A stretch of DNA of 64,000 nucleotides, from the NCBI RefSeq assembly GCF_000787715.1, contig NZ_BBPI01000034.1, forward strand, positions 1-64,000. The letters run 5' to 3'. Shown here piece after piece: positions 43,493 through 51,731 of the stretch (positions are counted from its first letter, which is position 1; every line of letters starts with the position of its first letter). The notes below the pieces were generated by a model that saw only the letters and a list, made by a program, of their open reading frames with translations, did no database searches and was not told the origin of the DNA. The position numbers and the translations under genes were made by a program. This DNA is from Sphingomonas parapaucimobilis NBRC 15100 (lineage in GTDB: Bacteria; Pseudomonadota; Alphaproteobacteria; Sphingomonadales; Sphingomonadaceae).

Positions 43493-46288
43493 ATGCGGCT
43501 TTGGGCGGGTTTGATGCTGGCGAGTGCGATGCCGGCGATCGCGCAGGCGCAGGTCTCGACCGAGCCTGCGCCGCAGGCCCCGCCCCCCTCGACGACGGCC
43601 GCGCCTGCCGTCTCCGCGACCGCGATACCGCAAGGGCAGACGACCAGCCCGACCCGGACCCAGGCACAACCAGAGGCGGAGGAGGACGGCGAGGAGGCCG
43701 AACCCGACGTCGTCGTCACTGCGCGGCGCGAACCGGGCAAGGTCATCGGCGACATCCCGCCCGACCAGCAGTTGAGCCCCGCCGATATCCGCTCCTATGG
43801 CGTGTCGAGCGTCTCCGACCTGCTCACCGAACTCGCGCCGCAGACGACCAGCGGGCGCGGCGGATCGCCGGTGATCCTGCTCAACGGTCGCCGTATCGCG
43901 GGCTTCCAGGAAATTCGCGACCTGCCGACCGAGGCGATCCAGCGCGTCGACATCTTTCCCGAGGAAGTCGCGCTGAAATATGGCTATCGCGCCGACCAGA
44001 AGGTCGTGAACTTCGTGCTGCGCCCGCGCTTCCGTTCGCTGGCGGCCGAGGCGATCGGCAAGGTGCCGACGCAGGGCGGCTCGGCGATGGAGCAGGGCAG
44101 GCTCGACTGGTTGCAGATCCGCCGCGACAAGCGGCTGAGCATCCACACCGATTTTTCCAACACCTCGCGGCTGACCGAGGCCGAGCGCGGCATCATCGCA
44201 CCCGGCTCGAACGCCTCGCTGGGCGGCAATATCGTCACCGCCGACCCTAGCCTCGCCGCGCTGACCGGCACCAGCCCCAGCGTGGTGGGTATCCCCGGCG
44301 GCCTGACCGCCGCGCCGTCGCTGGCGCAGCTCGCGGGCAGCCCGGCGACGAGCACCGACGTCACCCCCTATCGCACGCTGCAATCGGCGCAGCGGCAATG
44401 GGACGCCAATATCGTCTATTCGCGCAACATCTTCGACAAGGTCTCCGCCTCGTTCAATGCCGAGGTGCAGACGACGCAGAGCAACAGCTGGAACGGCCTG
44501 CCCTCGGCCAATCTGGTGCTGCCTGCGGGCAACCCCTATTCGCCGTTCGGGGCCGCCGCGACGGTCAGCCGGTTGACCGATGCCTATGGCCCGCTTGTCC
44601 AGAACAATACCGGGCTGACCGCCCACCTGGGCACGGTGTTCAACGGCGATCTGGGCCGGTGGCGCTGGTCGGTGACGGGCGCCTATGACCGGGCCGAGAG
44701 CCGGGTGGCGACCGATACCGGGCTGGACGTGGCGGGGTTGCAGGCGCGCCTGAATGCGGGTGATCCGACCGCCAATCCTTACGGACCGCTCGACGGGCTG
44801 GGTCTGGCGGCGCGCAATTTCGCGCGGTCGACCTCTTCGTCGGGACAGGTCGATGCGCTGCTCAACGGCCGGGTTTTCGCGCTGCCCGCGGGCGATGTGC
44901 AGGCCAGCGTGAAGGTCGGCGGGCAGACCAGCGATTTCTCCAGCAGCTCGACCCGGTTCGGCATCTTCCAGACCGGCGACGTCTCGCGCGACATCGTCAA
45001 CGGCCAGGCCAATCTGGACCTGCCGATCGCAAATCGTAACCGCCAGGTCCTGAGCGCGATCGGCGACCTGTCGCTGAACCTGAATGTCGGGGCGGATCAC
45101 CTGTCGGACTTCGGCACGCTGACCACGGTCGGTTACGGCGCCAACTGGTCGCCGCTGGAGGGGGTGCGCGTCATCGCCTCCTGGACCGATCAGGAGGACG
45201 CCCCCACCGCGCAGCAACTCGGCAACCCGTCGATCACCACGCCCAATGTCCGTCTGTTCGATTATGTGCGCGGCACGACCGCGACGATCACGGCGGTGAC
45301 GGGCGGCAATCCGAATCTGGTCGCGGACAATCGCCACGTCATGAAGCTGGGCCTGACGCTCAAGCCGTGGCGCGACCGTGATATCAACCTGACCGCCAAT
45401 TACTACCGGATCGACACCGACGATCCGATCGCGTCCTTCCCGACGCCGACCGCCGCGATCGAGGCGGCGTTCCCCGACCGCTTTGCGCGTGATGCCGCGG
45501 GCAACCTGCTGCGTGTCGATTCGCGCCCGATCAACTTTGCGAACACCGAGCGGTCGCAGCTGCGCTGGGGCTTCAACTTCTCCAAGCCGATCAAGTCGAA
45601 GATCCAGAAGGAGTTGGAGGCGTTCCGCGCCGGGACCGGCCCCAATCCCTTTGCCGGGCTGAACTTTCCCGGCCGTCGCGGCGACGGCGAAGGCCCGCGC
45701 CGCGAGGGGCAGGGTGGTCCCGGCGCAGGTGGTCCCGGTGGCGGCCCGGGCGGCGGCGGTTTCCGGGGCGGCGGCTTTGGTGGCGGACGCGGCGGTGGCG
45801 GCGGACGCGTGCAGTTCGCGCTCTATCACACCTGGACCTTTGCCGACCGCGTGACGGTGGCCGAGGGCGGCCCGGTGCTCGATCTGCTGCGCGGCGATGC
45901 GATCGGGTCGAGCGGCGGGACCTCGCGCCATCAGCTCCAGGCACAGGCGGGCTATTCCAACAACGGCATCGGCGTGCGCCTGTCGGGCAACTGGCAGAGC
46001 GCGACGCGGGTCAATGGCGGCACCCCCGCCAATCCGCAGGCGCTCGATTTCGGCAGCCTGGCGACGGTCGACCTGCGCCTGTTCGCCGATCTGGGCCAGC
46101 GGCTGGACCTGTTGAAGGCGCATCCCTGGCTGCGCGGAACGCGGGTCAGCCTGTCGTTCGACAATCTGTTCAACCAGCGGCAGCGCGTGACCGATGCCAA
46201 CGGGACCGTGCCGATCGGCTATCAGCCGGGCTATCTCGATCCGCTGGGCCGGACTGTCCGATTGTCGATCCGCAAGCTCTTCTTTTGA
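43493..46288 (+). CDS. TonB receptor-like outer-membrane protein with glycine-rich insertion
   Basis: A 931-residue protein. Seen: signal peptide (MRLWAGLMLASAMPAIAQAQ), a Pro/Thr/Gln/Glu-rich linker, TonB-box-like EPDVVVTARREPG, a plug with VSSVSDLLTELAPQTTSGRGGSPVILLNGRRIAGFQEIRDLP (about 125-165) and a barrel ending in LSIRKLFF. Between about residues 726 and 772 comes an insertion very rich in Gly (GPGGGPGGGGFRGGGFGGGR) with two or three Arg per repeat; such stretches are not usual in barrels. A longer open frame to 43343 runs through a palindromic repeat and is rejected; ATG 43493 has GGGACGG upstream. Ligand unknown. The operator-like repeats lie 40 bp ahead. Confidence 0.8.
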   Translation: MRLWAGLMLASAMPAIAQAQVSTEPAPQAPPPSTTAAPAVSATAIPQGQTTSPTRTQAQPEAEEDGEEAEPDVVVTARREPGKVIGDIPPDQQLSPADIRSYGVSSVSDLLTELAPQTTSGRGGSPVILLNGRRIAGFQEIRDLPTEAIQRVDIFPEEVALKYGYRADQKVVNFVLRPRFRSLAAEAIGKVPTQGGSAMEQGRLDWLQIRRDKRLSIHTDFSNTSRLTEAERGIIAPGSNASLGGNIVTADPSLAALTGTSPSVVGIPGGLTAAPSLAQLAGSPATSTDVTPYRTLQSAQRQWDANIVYSRNIFDKVSASFNAEVQTTQSNSWNGLPSANLVLPAGNPYSPFGAAATVSRLTDAYGPLVQNNTGLTAHLGTVFNGDLGRWRWSVTGAYDRAESRVATDTGLDVAGLQARLNAGDPTANPYGPLDGLGLAARNFARSTSSSGQVDALLNGRVFALPAGDVQASVKVGGQTSDFSSSSTRFGIFQTGDVSRDIVNGQANLDLPIANRNRQVLSAIGDLSLNLNVGADHLSDFGTLTTVGYGANWSPLEGVRVIASWTDQEDAPTAQQLGNPSITTPNVRLFDYVRGTTATITAVTGGNPNLVADNRHVMKLGLTLKPWRDRDINLTANYYRIDTDDPIASFPTPTAAIEAAFPDRFARDAAGNLLRVDSRPINFANTERSQLRWGFNFSKPIKSKIQKELEAFRAGTGPNPFAGLNFPGRRGDGEGPRREGQGGPGAGGPGGGPGGGGFRGGGFGGGRGGGGGRVQFALYHTWTFADRVTVAEGGPVLDLLRGDAIGSSGGTSRHQLQAQAGYSNNGIGVRLSGNWQSATRVNGGTPANPQALDFGSLATVDLRLFADLGQRLDLLKAHPWLRGTRVSLSFDNLFNQRQRVTDANGTVPIGYQPGYLDPLGRTVRLSIRKLFF

Positions 46289-46444
46289 AAGATCGCGCCC
46301 TTTTTCGGGCGAAACACATCCGAACCGGGACCAATTTGGGATCGCCTTTATAAGATTTTGGTTAACCTAGACTAATTTCGTTGGCATCCCGCCCCTTTGG
46401 GAATTGCGGCGCTGCGATGGAAACGGAATAAATTCGATGAAGTG

Positions 46445-46999
46445 ATGTCGGCCAGCGTCGATAGCGGGGGGTACATGGATCGAGGCGGAGAGGTCACGCG
46501 TGACCGTTATGACGGGCAGGTCGACGATCTGGGGGATGCGATCGACGATCGCCTCCGCCGAATTCGGGACGAACTCGCCGCCGTGGAGTCGATGGTTCGT
46601 CAGGATCATGACAAGCGCATCAGTCCGGCCGATATCGGTTCGATCCTGCGCGCCGCGCGTGAGGGGATCGGGGAGTTCCTGAACCCGGATCTGTTCGCCG
46701 ATCCGGCCTTCGACATGCTGCTGTTCATCTTCCTGGAGGAAGAAGCGGGACGCAGTGTGGAAACCAGCGCCTGTTACCGTGCCTCGGGCGTGCCGCGCAC
46801 CACGGCCGTCCGCTGGATCAACATGCTGGTATCGATGGGGATGTTCCACAGCACGCCGCATCCGACCGATCGTCGGCTGGCGCTGCTGAGCCTGAGCGAG
46901 GGGACGCGCGCCTCGGTCCGGCAATGGCTGGAGGGGCTGCGCCCGCTGGTCGAGCGGATCGCCATGCGCCCGGCGATGCCCACCAGACCCGTCGCCTGA
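46445..46999 (+). CDS. Winged-helix regulator, paralogue of the gene at 7.6 kb
   Basis: A 184-residue protein. The C-terminal half (about 80-165) is a winged helix: LFADPAFDMLLFIFLEEEAGRSVETSACYRASGVPRTTAVRWINML, then SMGMFHSTPHPTDRRLALLSLSEGTRASV. It aligns block by block with the C-terminal domain of the protein at 7632-8552 (PAxDMLL, C/A..VPxTTAxRWI, DxRRxxxxLS). The N-terminal 70 residues are helical (DDLGDAIDDRLRRIRDELAAVESMVRQ) and lack the receiver-like part of the paralogue. The start is not decided: ATG 46445 or 46472, the latter behind a GGGGGG run; TTG 46397 is less likely. DNA-binding is expected; target unknown. It is upstream and opposite to the chemotaxis operon's end. Confidence 0.6.
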   Translation: MSASVDSGGYMDRGGEVTRDRYDGQVDDLGDAIDDRLRRIRDELAAVESMVRQDHDKRISPADIGSILRAAREGIGEFLNPDLFADPAFDMLLFIFLEEEAGRSVETSACYRASGVPRTTAVRWINMLVSMGMFHSTPHPTDRRLALLSLSEGTRASVRQWLEGLRPLVERIAMRPAMPTRPVA

Positions 47000-47026
47000 C
47001 GGGTGAAGGCAAGGGCTGGGGCGGGA

Positions 47027-47308
47027 TCAGGCCGCCTTGGCCATCCGCGTGCGCAGCCGGTCGGCCAGCGTCTCCAGCGTCACCCCGTCGATCCGCGCCG
47101 CGACCGGCGCGTCGGACCGCAGGATATCGGCGATCGCCAGTTGCGACTGGGTGATCCGGTCGACCGCCTGGATGCTGACCATATGGCGGCGCAGCGTGTC
47201 GGGATCGCTGCCCAGCTCATAGGCCAGGTCGGCGAGCGAGCGGGTCAGTTCGACCAGCTCGTCCGCCAGCGCCCGGGCAAGGGCCGGTTCCATGGCCCCC
47301 TGCGTCAT
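47027..47308 (-). CDS. Small helical protein at the end of the chemotaxis operon
   Basis: A 93-residue protein from the ATG at 47308, whose first bases overlap the stop of the CheB-like gene (ATGA), hence coupled translation; ATGs at 47317 and 47293 are alternatives. The sequence is nearly all helical: ALARALADELVELTRSLADLAYELGSDPDTLRRH, then SIQAVDRITQSQLAIADILRS and LADRLRTRMAKAA. The helix with QAVDRITQ is faintly reminiscent of helix-bundle partners of CheY or CheA such as CheZ, but I recognise no family. The strict coupling and the operon suggest an accessory role in chemotaxis. Existence is well supported; function not. Confidence 0.7.
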   Translation of the reverse strand: MTQGAMEPALARALADELVELTRSLADLAYELGSDPDTLRRHMVSIQAVDRITQSQLAIADILRSDAPVAARIDGVTLETLADRLRTRMAKAA

Positions 47309-48309
47309 TTGCTGCACAGTTTCACGATATTGGCAAAGATCGCGTCGCCCGCCACCGGCTGCGACACCGCGCCCTTGTTCAGCGTGAAGTCGGTGCCGTT
47401 GCGGCCGATGGCATAGGCCCCACCCGCCAGCATCGCGCGCAGACCCGCCGAGCCGTCCTCGTCGTCCAGCGCCAGCAGCACGCCCAGGCCGTTGCCGCCC
47501 GCCGCCTTGGCGACCGAGGCGAAGAGCAGCGAGATGGAGGGCCGCTCGCCCGCCACCGGCTCGCGGGCCAGCAGGCGCAAGCTGCCGTTCGGCCAGGTGT
47601 CGACGACCATGTGCGTATCGCCCTGCGGCGCGAAATAGATGGTGCCCTGTTCCACCTTGATGCCGTCGGTCGCCTCGACGACCTTGGGCGCGATCTGCTC
47701 GCGCAGCTGCTCGATCATCGGGGACAGCAGGCCCGGCGACATCTGCTGCACGACCAGGGTCGGCGGGCAGTTGGCGGGGAAATTCTGGAACAGGTCGAAC
47801 AGCGCCTGGGTGTTGGCGGCGTCCGCTCCGATCGCCAGCAGGCGGCCATTCCAGTTGATGTCGGCGACCGGACCCTTGCGGCTCCTGGTGGCCTTGCCGC
47901 GCTTCAGATCGGCATTGCGCGCCGACTTGATGCGCTTGCCCAGCTTGCCGATGATCGCGTCCAGTTCGGCCTGCACCGCGACCTTGGGCTTGGGGAAACA
48001 GTCGATCGCGCCGAGGCGCAGCGCCTCGACCGATTCCGCGGCGCCCGCGGCGGTCCGGGTCGAGAACATGATGACCGGCATCGGCCGCTCCTCCATGATC
48101 TCGGCCAGATATTCCAGGCCGCTCATGCCGGGCATCTCGACGTCCAGCGTCATGACCTCGGGGCGATACTGGTCGACCATCTTGCGGGCTTCGGCCGCGC
48201 CGTCTGCGGCACCCACCACCTGCACGCCCTTGATGCGTTCGAGCGCGCCCGAGATGAGGACCCGCATCGTCAGCGAGTCGTCCACGACCAGAACCTTAAC
48301 GTCCGCCAT
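47305..48309 (-). CDS. CheB-like protein with lost methylesterase triad (pseudo-CheB)
   Basis: A 334-residue protein with the CheB layout. The receiver (1-120) looks active: VVDD (D10, D11), phospho-acceptor D56 in EVMTLDVEMPGMSG, MFSTRT (T84) and CFPKPK (K107). In the esterase domain (about 150-330) the serine motif IGASTGG is IGADAAN (Asp163 in place of Ser), and the catalytic His motif QHM is QQM (Gln189); only the Asp of DEDGSAG is kept. So methylesterase activity is not expected, while overall similarity to CheB at 49.8 kb runs through the whole domain (NFPANCPPT, IYFAPQGDTHM, RPSISLLFASVAK). It may bind receptors or compete with CheB. ATG at 48309; last-but-one gene of the operon. Confidence 0.85.
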   Translation of the reverse strand: MADVKVLVVDDSLTMRVLISGALERIKGVQVVGAADGAAEARKMVDQYRPEVMTLDVEMPGMSGLEYLAEIMEERPMPVIMFSTRTAAGAAESVEALRLGAIDCFPKPKVAVQAELDAIIGKLGKRIKSARNADLKRGKATRSRKGPVADINWNGRLLAIGADAANTQALFDLFQNFPANCPPTLVVQQMSPGLLSPMIEQLREQIAPKVVEATDGIKVEQGTIYFAPQGDTHMVVDTWPNGSLRLLAREPVAGERPSISLLFASVAKAAGGNGLGVLLALDDEDGSAGLRAMLAGGAYAIGRNGTDFTLNKGAVSQPVAGDAIFANIVKLCSK

Positions 48310-48358
48310 TACTCTATACCTTCCAACGGAAACGCCGTTACGTCTTGAAAAACCGGGA

Positions 48359-48802
48359 TTACGCGGCTTCGGCCGTCAATGTCACGCTGTCGGTCAAGCG
48401 ATCAAGCGCCAGGATCAGGATCAGCCGCTGTTCGATGGTGGCCAGCCCTTCCAGATAATGTGCCGCCGTCGCGTCGCCCATGTCGGGCAGCGGCTGCATC
48501 GCTTCGGGGGGAATGGTCACGATATCGTTGACCGCATCGACGATCAGGCCCTGGAGCTGCTCGCCGATCCGCACCACGATGATGACGTGGCGCGCGCTGG
48601 GATCGGTCACGCCCCAGCCCAGCCGGTGGCGCAGGTCGAGCACCGGCAGGACCACGCCGCGCAGGTTCACGACGCCGCGCACATGCGCGGGGACATTGGG
48701 CAGCGGGGTCGCGGGCGACCAGGCGCGGATTTCGCGGATGGCCATGATGTCGACGCCCAGGATCTGGTCGCCGAGCTGGAACGTGATGAGCTGACGCGAC
48801 AT
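48359..48802 (-). CDS. cheW: Chemotaxis coupling protein
   Basis: A 147-residue CheW that links receptors to CheA. Seen: RQLITFQLGDQILGVDIMAIREIR, then TPLPNVPAHVRGVVNLRGVVLPVLDLRHRLGW (the RGxxNLRGxxxPVxDL signature, about 40-65), HVIIVVRIGEQLQGLIVDAVNDIVTI and ILILALDRLTDS. Start ATG at 48802 begins MSRQL; the longer frame to 48910 runs into the CheY region. It lies 25 bp after cheY and 50 bp before the CheB-like gene, all leftward. Confidence 0.95.
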   Translation of the reverse strand: MSRQLITFQLGDQILGVDIMAIREIRAWSPATPLPNVPAHVRGVVNLRGVVLPVLDLRHRLGWGVTDPSARHVIIVVRIGEQLQGLIVDAVNDIVTIPPEAMQPLPDMGDATAAHYLEGLATIEQRLILILALDRLTDSVTLTAEAA

Positions 48803-48827
48803 GGTCGGGTTCCTCGGGAAAAGGGGA

Positions 48828-49205
48828 TCAGTGCAGCACGCGGCGGATGGCCGCGGCGAGCTTTTCGGGGTTGAACGGCTTGACGATCCAGCCGGTCGCG
48901 CCCGCCTCACGCGCGCGCGCCTTCTTCTCGTCCGAGCTTTCGGTGGTCAGCACCAGGATGGGCAGGTTGCGGTGGCCGGGCTGGCGGCGCAGTGCCTCGA
49001 TCAGGCCGAAACCATCCATGCGGGGCATGTTGATGTCGGTGATGACCAGATCGGGTGCGGTATCGGCCATCACCGCGTCCAGCGTATCGAGTGCATGGAT
49101 GCCATCCTCGGCCTCGAGCACCCGATATCCCATATCGGTGAGCGCGGCGCGCAGAAGCATTCTCATGCTGGGCGAATCGTCCACGGTCATGATGAGTTGG
49201 GACAC
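48828..49205 (-). CDS. cheY: Chemotaxis response regulator CheY
   Basis: A 125-residue receiver. Seen: TVDDSPSMRMLLRAAL (acidic pair), LVITDINMPRMDGFGLIEAL with the phospho-acceptor Asp at about 57, PILVLTTESSDEKKARAREAGATGWIVKPFNPEKLAAA (Thr and Lys of the active site). It controls the flagellar motor or competes for CheA phosphate. The start chosen is the GTG at 49205, behind AGGAAAGG; an ATG at 49238 that overlaps the cheD stop (TAATG) would add 11 residues and cannot be excluded. No CheZ of known type is present in the cluster. Confidence 0.9.
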   Translation of the reverse strand: MSQLIMTVDDSPSMRMLLRAALTDMGYRVLEAEDGIHALDTLDAVMADTAPDLVITDINMPRMDGFGLIEALRRQPGHRNLPILVLTTESSDEKKARAREAGATGWIVKPFNPEKLAAAIRRVLH

Positions 49206-49237
49206 GAACTGGCCTTTCCTGGAAGGATCGAGAGACA

Positions 49238-49849
49238 TTAGAAGAATTCCACATCGCCGGTCGCGGCGGGTGGAGGTGGCGGAGCGGGGCGCGCGGCGCG
49301 CGGCGGCGGCATCGCCGTGTCGGTCACGTGGCGGCACCGGGCCAGGCCAAGTGCCGGGCGGAACTCGACGCGACGGGCGCTGACGCCGCCGACATCCTCA
49401 CCGACCAGCGCGATCCGCTCGTCCGCCAGGAAGCGGCGGGCGAACTGCGCATTGGCGGTGCCGATGTCGCGAAAGCCGTCACGCATCATCGCGCCGCCGA
49501 ACAGCCTGGCCTTCAGGCTGTGCCGCTGCGCGCCGAGCGCCATCATCGCGTTGATCAGAACTTCCATCGCATACACGCCATAGCGCTGCATGGATTTAGG
49601 ATCGGTTTCCGCGACGCCCGGTTCGGCGAGCAAAAAGTGATTCAATCCGCCGATTCCCGCGATCGGATCGTACAGGCACGCCGAAATGCAGCTGCCGAGC
49701 ACGGTCGTCAGCACCACGTCCTTGTCCTGGCTGACCCGCGTCTCGCCCTGGATGACGTTGATTCGGCGAAGCCCGTCACCCCGCGCCAGCCGGGTGAAGG
49801 GCATCGGCGGCGGCGGTGGGGGAAGGGAACTGGCCATGGCCGGGGTCAC
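49238..49849 (-). CDS. cheD: Chemoreceptor glutamine deamidase
   Basis: A 203-residue CheD. Seen: RRINVIQGETRVSQDKDVVLTTVLGSCISACLYDPIAGIGGLNHFLL, with the catalytic Cys (LGSCI) and His (NHFLL) and the following TDPKSMQRYGVYAMEVLINAMM; a GGAMM motif; and LGEDVGG-like VGEDVGGVSARRVEFRP. The C-terminus is Pro/Ala-rich and ends VEFF. The start is taken as the GTG overlapping the cheB stop (GTGA); an ATG at 49837 is also plausible. The enzyme deamidates glutamines on receptors and works with CheY or CheC-type proteins. Confidence 0.9.
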   Translation of the reverse strand: MTPAMASSLPPPPPPMPFTRLARGDGLRRINVIQGETRVSQDKDVVLTTVLGSCISACLYDPIAGIGGLNHFLLAEPGVAETDPKSMQRYGVYAMEVLINAMMALGAQRHSLKARLFGGAMMRDGFRDIGTANAQFARRFLADERIALVGEDVGGVSARRVEFRPALGLARCRHVTDTAMPPPRAARPAPPPPPAATGDVEFF

Positions 49850-50862
49850 GCCCGGCACCGGTCGATCAGCGCAGGCGCGATCCGGGTCAGTGTCAGCTGC
49901 CTGGTCACCGCACCGATATCCTGTGCGACGCCGGGCATGCCATAGACGACGCAGCTGTCGCGATCCTGGCCGATGGTCATGCAGCCCTTGCCGCGCATTG
50001 CGAGCAGGCCATCGGCCCCGTCCCGGCCCATGCCGGTCAGGATCGCGCCCACCGCCTTGGCCCCGACCGTCTTGGCAACGCTGTGGAACAGGCGGTCGAC
50101 CGAGGGGCGATGGCCGCTGACCGGATCATCGGGGATCAGGCGCGCGCGATACTGGCCGTCGACGCCGCCGACCTCCATGTGATGCGTGCCGCCGGGCGCC
50201 AGATAGACATGGCCCGCCACCAGCGGCTGGCCATGACGCGCCTCGGTCACGGTCGGCTTGGACAGCCGGTCGAGCCGGGCGGCGAAGCTGGTCGTGAAGG
50301 TCGCTGGCATATGCTGGCAGATGACGGTCGGCGGGCAGTTGGCCGGAAAGCCGCTCAGCACCTGGATCAGCGCCTCGACGCCGCCGGTCGACGCGCCGAT
50401 CGCGATCAGCGAGCCGGGGATCGGCTTGAAATCGGCCATCGGCGTGGGCGCGGCGGGCGCCATGTCGCGCACGCGGATCCGGCGGCTGCTGGCGGCGGCC
50501 TTCACGCTTTCGGCGATGCGCGGGTCGATGCAGTTGGTCGCGGGCTTGGCGCAGCATTCGACCGCGCCCAGCTCCAGCGCGCGGATCGTGGTATCCGCGC
50601 CCGCCTGGGTCAGCGTGGAGAGCATGACCACCGGCATCGGACGCAGCCGCATCACGCGTTCCAGGAAGTCGAGGCCGTTCATGTCGGGCATCTCGACGTC
50701 CAGCGTGATGACATCGGGGTCGAGCGCCTTGATCATCTCGCGCGCCTGGTGCGGACCATTGGCGGCGCCGACCACTTCGATATCGGGGTCGCGACTGAGC
50801 ATGCCCGCGATCAGCGCGCGCATCGTCGGGGAGTCGTCGACAATCAGGGTACGTACGGCCAT
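49846..50862 (-). CDS. cheB: Chemotaxis methylesterase CheB
   Basis: A 338-residue enzyme with a receiver (VDDSPTMRALIAG; phospho-acceptor Asp in DVITLDVEMPDMNG; ALELGAVECCAKP) and an esterase domain with the complete triad: Ser158 in IGASTGG, His184 in CQHMP and the Asp of GMGRDGADG. So this is the active enzyme of the cluster, unlike the gene at 47.3-48.3 kb. It removes methyl groups from receptor glutamates and, with CheD, converts glutamines. The ATG at 50862 coincides with the last base of the cheR stop. It overlaps cheD by 4 bp. Confidence 0.95.
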   Translation of the reverse strand: MAVRTLIVDDSPTMRALIAGMLSRDPDIEVVGAANGPHQAREMIKALDPDVITLDVEMPDMNGLDFLERVMRLRPMPVVMLSTLTQAGADTTIRALELGAVECCAKPATNCIDPRIAESVKAAASSRRIRVRDMAPAAPTPMADFKPIPGSLIAIGASTGGVEALIQVLSGFPANCPPTVICQHMPATFTTSFAARLDRLSKPTVTEARHGQPLVAGHVYLAPGGTHHMEVGGVDGQYRARLIPDDPVSGHRPSVDRLFHSVAKTVGAKAVGAILTGMGRDGADGLLAMRGKGCMTIGQDRDSCVVYGMPGVAQDIGAVTRQLTLTRIAPALIDRCRA

Positions 50863-51731
50863 CAGGATACTTTCTGGAAAGCGGTGCGACCGATGCAGTG
50901 AAAGCGCGCCGATACTTCCGGCGGGATGCGTTCGGCATGACCAATATAAAGGGTGCCGCCGTCGACCAGCTGGTCGGCGAAGCGGGCGAGCAATTGGGCC
51001 TTGGTCGGGTCGTCGAAGTAGATCATGACGTTGCGGCAGAAGATGACGTCGAAGGGCCGCCGCATCGGCCAGTTACGCAGCAGGTTGAGTTCACGAAACG
51101 CAATCGGGTTGCGCAGCGCGGGGAGCAGTTCGTCCATGTCACCGACGCGGCGACACCAGGTCGATCGCATCGCGGCGGGCATGGTGCGGGTGGTGTCCAG
51201 CGGATAGCGGCCCGCACGCGCGGTCGCGATCACGCTGGGCGACAGGTCGGTCGCCAGCACGCGGAAATCCTGGGTCGCCAGCTTCTCGGCGGCGCGGACG
51301 TCCTGGCCCGCGATGGTCATCAGCAGCGAATAGGGTTCCTCGCCGCTGGAACAGGCGGCCGACCAGACCCGCACCCGCCCGCCGCTCGCCAGACGCTGCG
51401 CAAAACCGGGCCAGAGCTGGTCGCGGAAATGTTCGAAATGATGATTTTCACGGAAGAAGGAGGTGTGGTTGGTGGTCAGCGAGTCGACCGCGCGGGCACG
51501 CTCGGCCGGATCGCTGGCGATCAGCGCCAGATAATCGGGAAAGTTGCTCAACCCGCAGGCGCGCAGGCGCCGGGCCAGCCGCCCATAGATCAGCTTCGCC
51601 TTGCTCTCGGGCAGCAGGATGCCCGATTCGGCGTAGATGATGTCGGCGATCGCGCGGTGGTCGGACGCCGAAAAGGCGAACTCCATCTCCCGCTGCGGTT
51701 CGCGCGATGCCAGGGCGGCGATCGCGTTCAC
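50862..51731 (-). CDS. cheR: Chemotaxis protein methyltransferase
   Basis: A 289-residue SAM-dependent methyltransferase for receptor glutamates. Seen: an N-terminal helical part (DHRAIADIIYAESGILLPESKAKLIYGRLARRLRACGL), LTTNHTSFFREN, the SAM-binding VRVWSAACSSGEEPYSLLM (about 120-140), VLATDLSPSVIATARAGRYP, NPIAFRELNLLRNWP and DVIFCRNVMIYFD, as in the CheR family. No pentapeptide-binding insertion could be judged by eye. Start ATG at 51731 overlaps the cheA stop by 4 bp. Confidence 0.95.
   Translation of the reverse strand: MNAIAALASREPQREMEFAFSASDHRAIADIIYAESGILLPESKAKLIYGRLARRLRACGLSNFPDYLALIASDPAERARAVDSLTTNHTSFFRENHHFEHFRDQLWPGFAQRLASGGRVRVWSAACSSGEEPYSLLMTIAGQDVRAAEKLATQDFRVLATDLSPSVIATARAGRYPLDTTRTMPAAMRSTWCRRVGDMDELLPALRNPIAFRELNLLRNWPMRRPFDVIFCRNVMIYFDDPTKAQLLARFADQLVDGGTLYIGHAERIPPEVSARFHCIGRTAFQKVS

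Noticed and set aside
43454-46123. Long leftward frame antisense to the glycine-rich receptor
   Set aside because: The plus strand carries signal peptide, plug and barrel motifs; the other frame shows none.
46397-46444. TTG start at 46397 for the winged-helix gene
   Set aside because: The extra residues have no match in the paralogue and the codon is a poor start; ATG at 46445 or 46472 is preferred.
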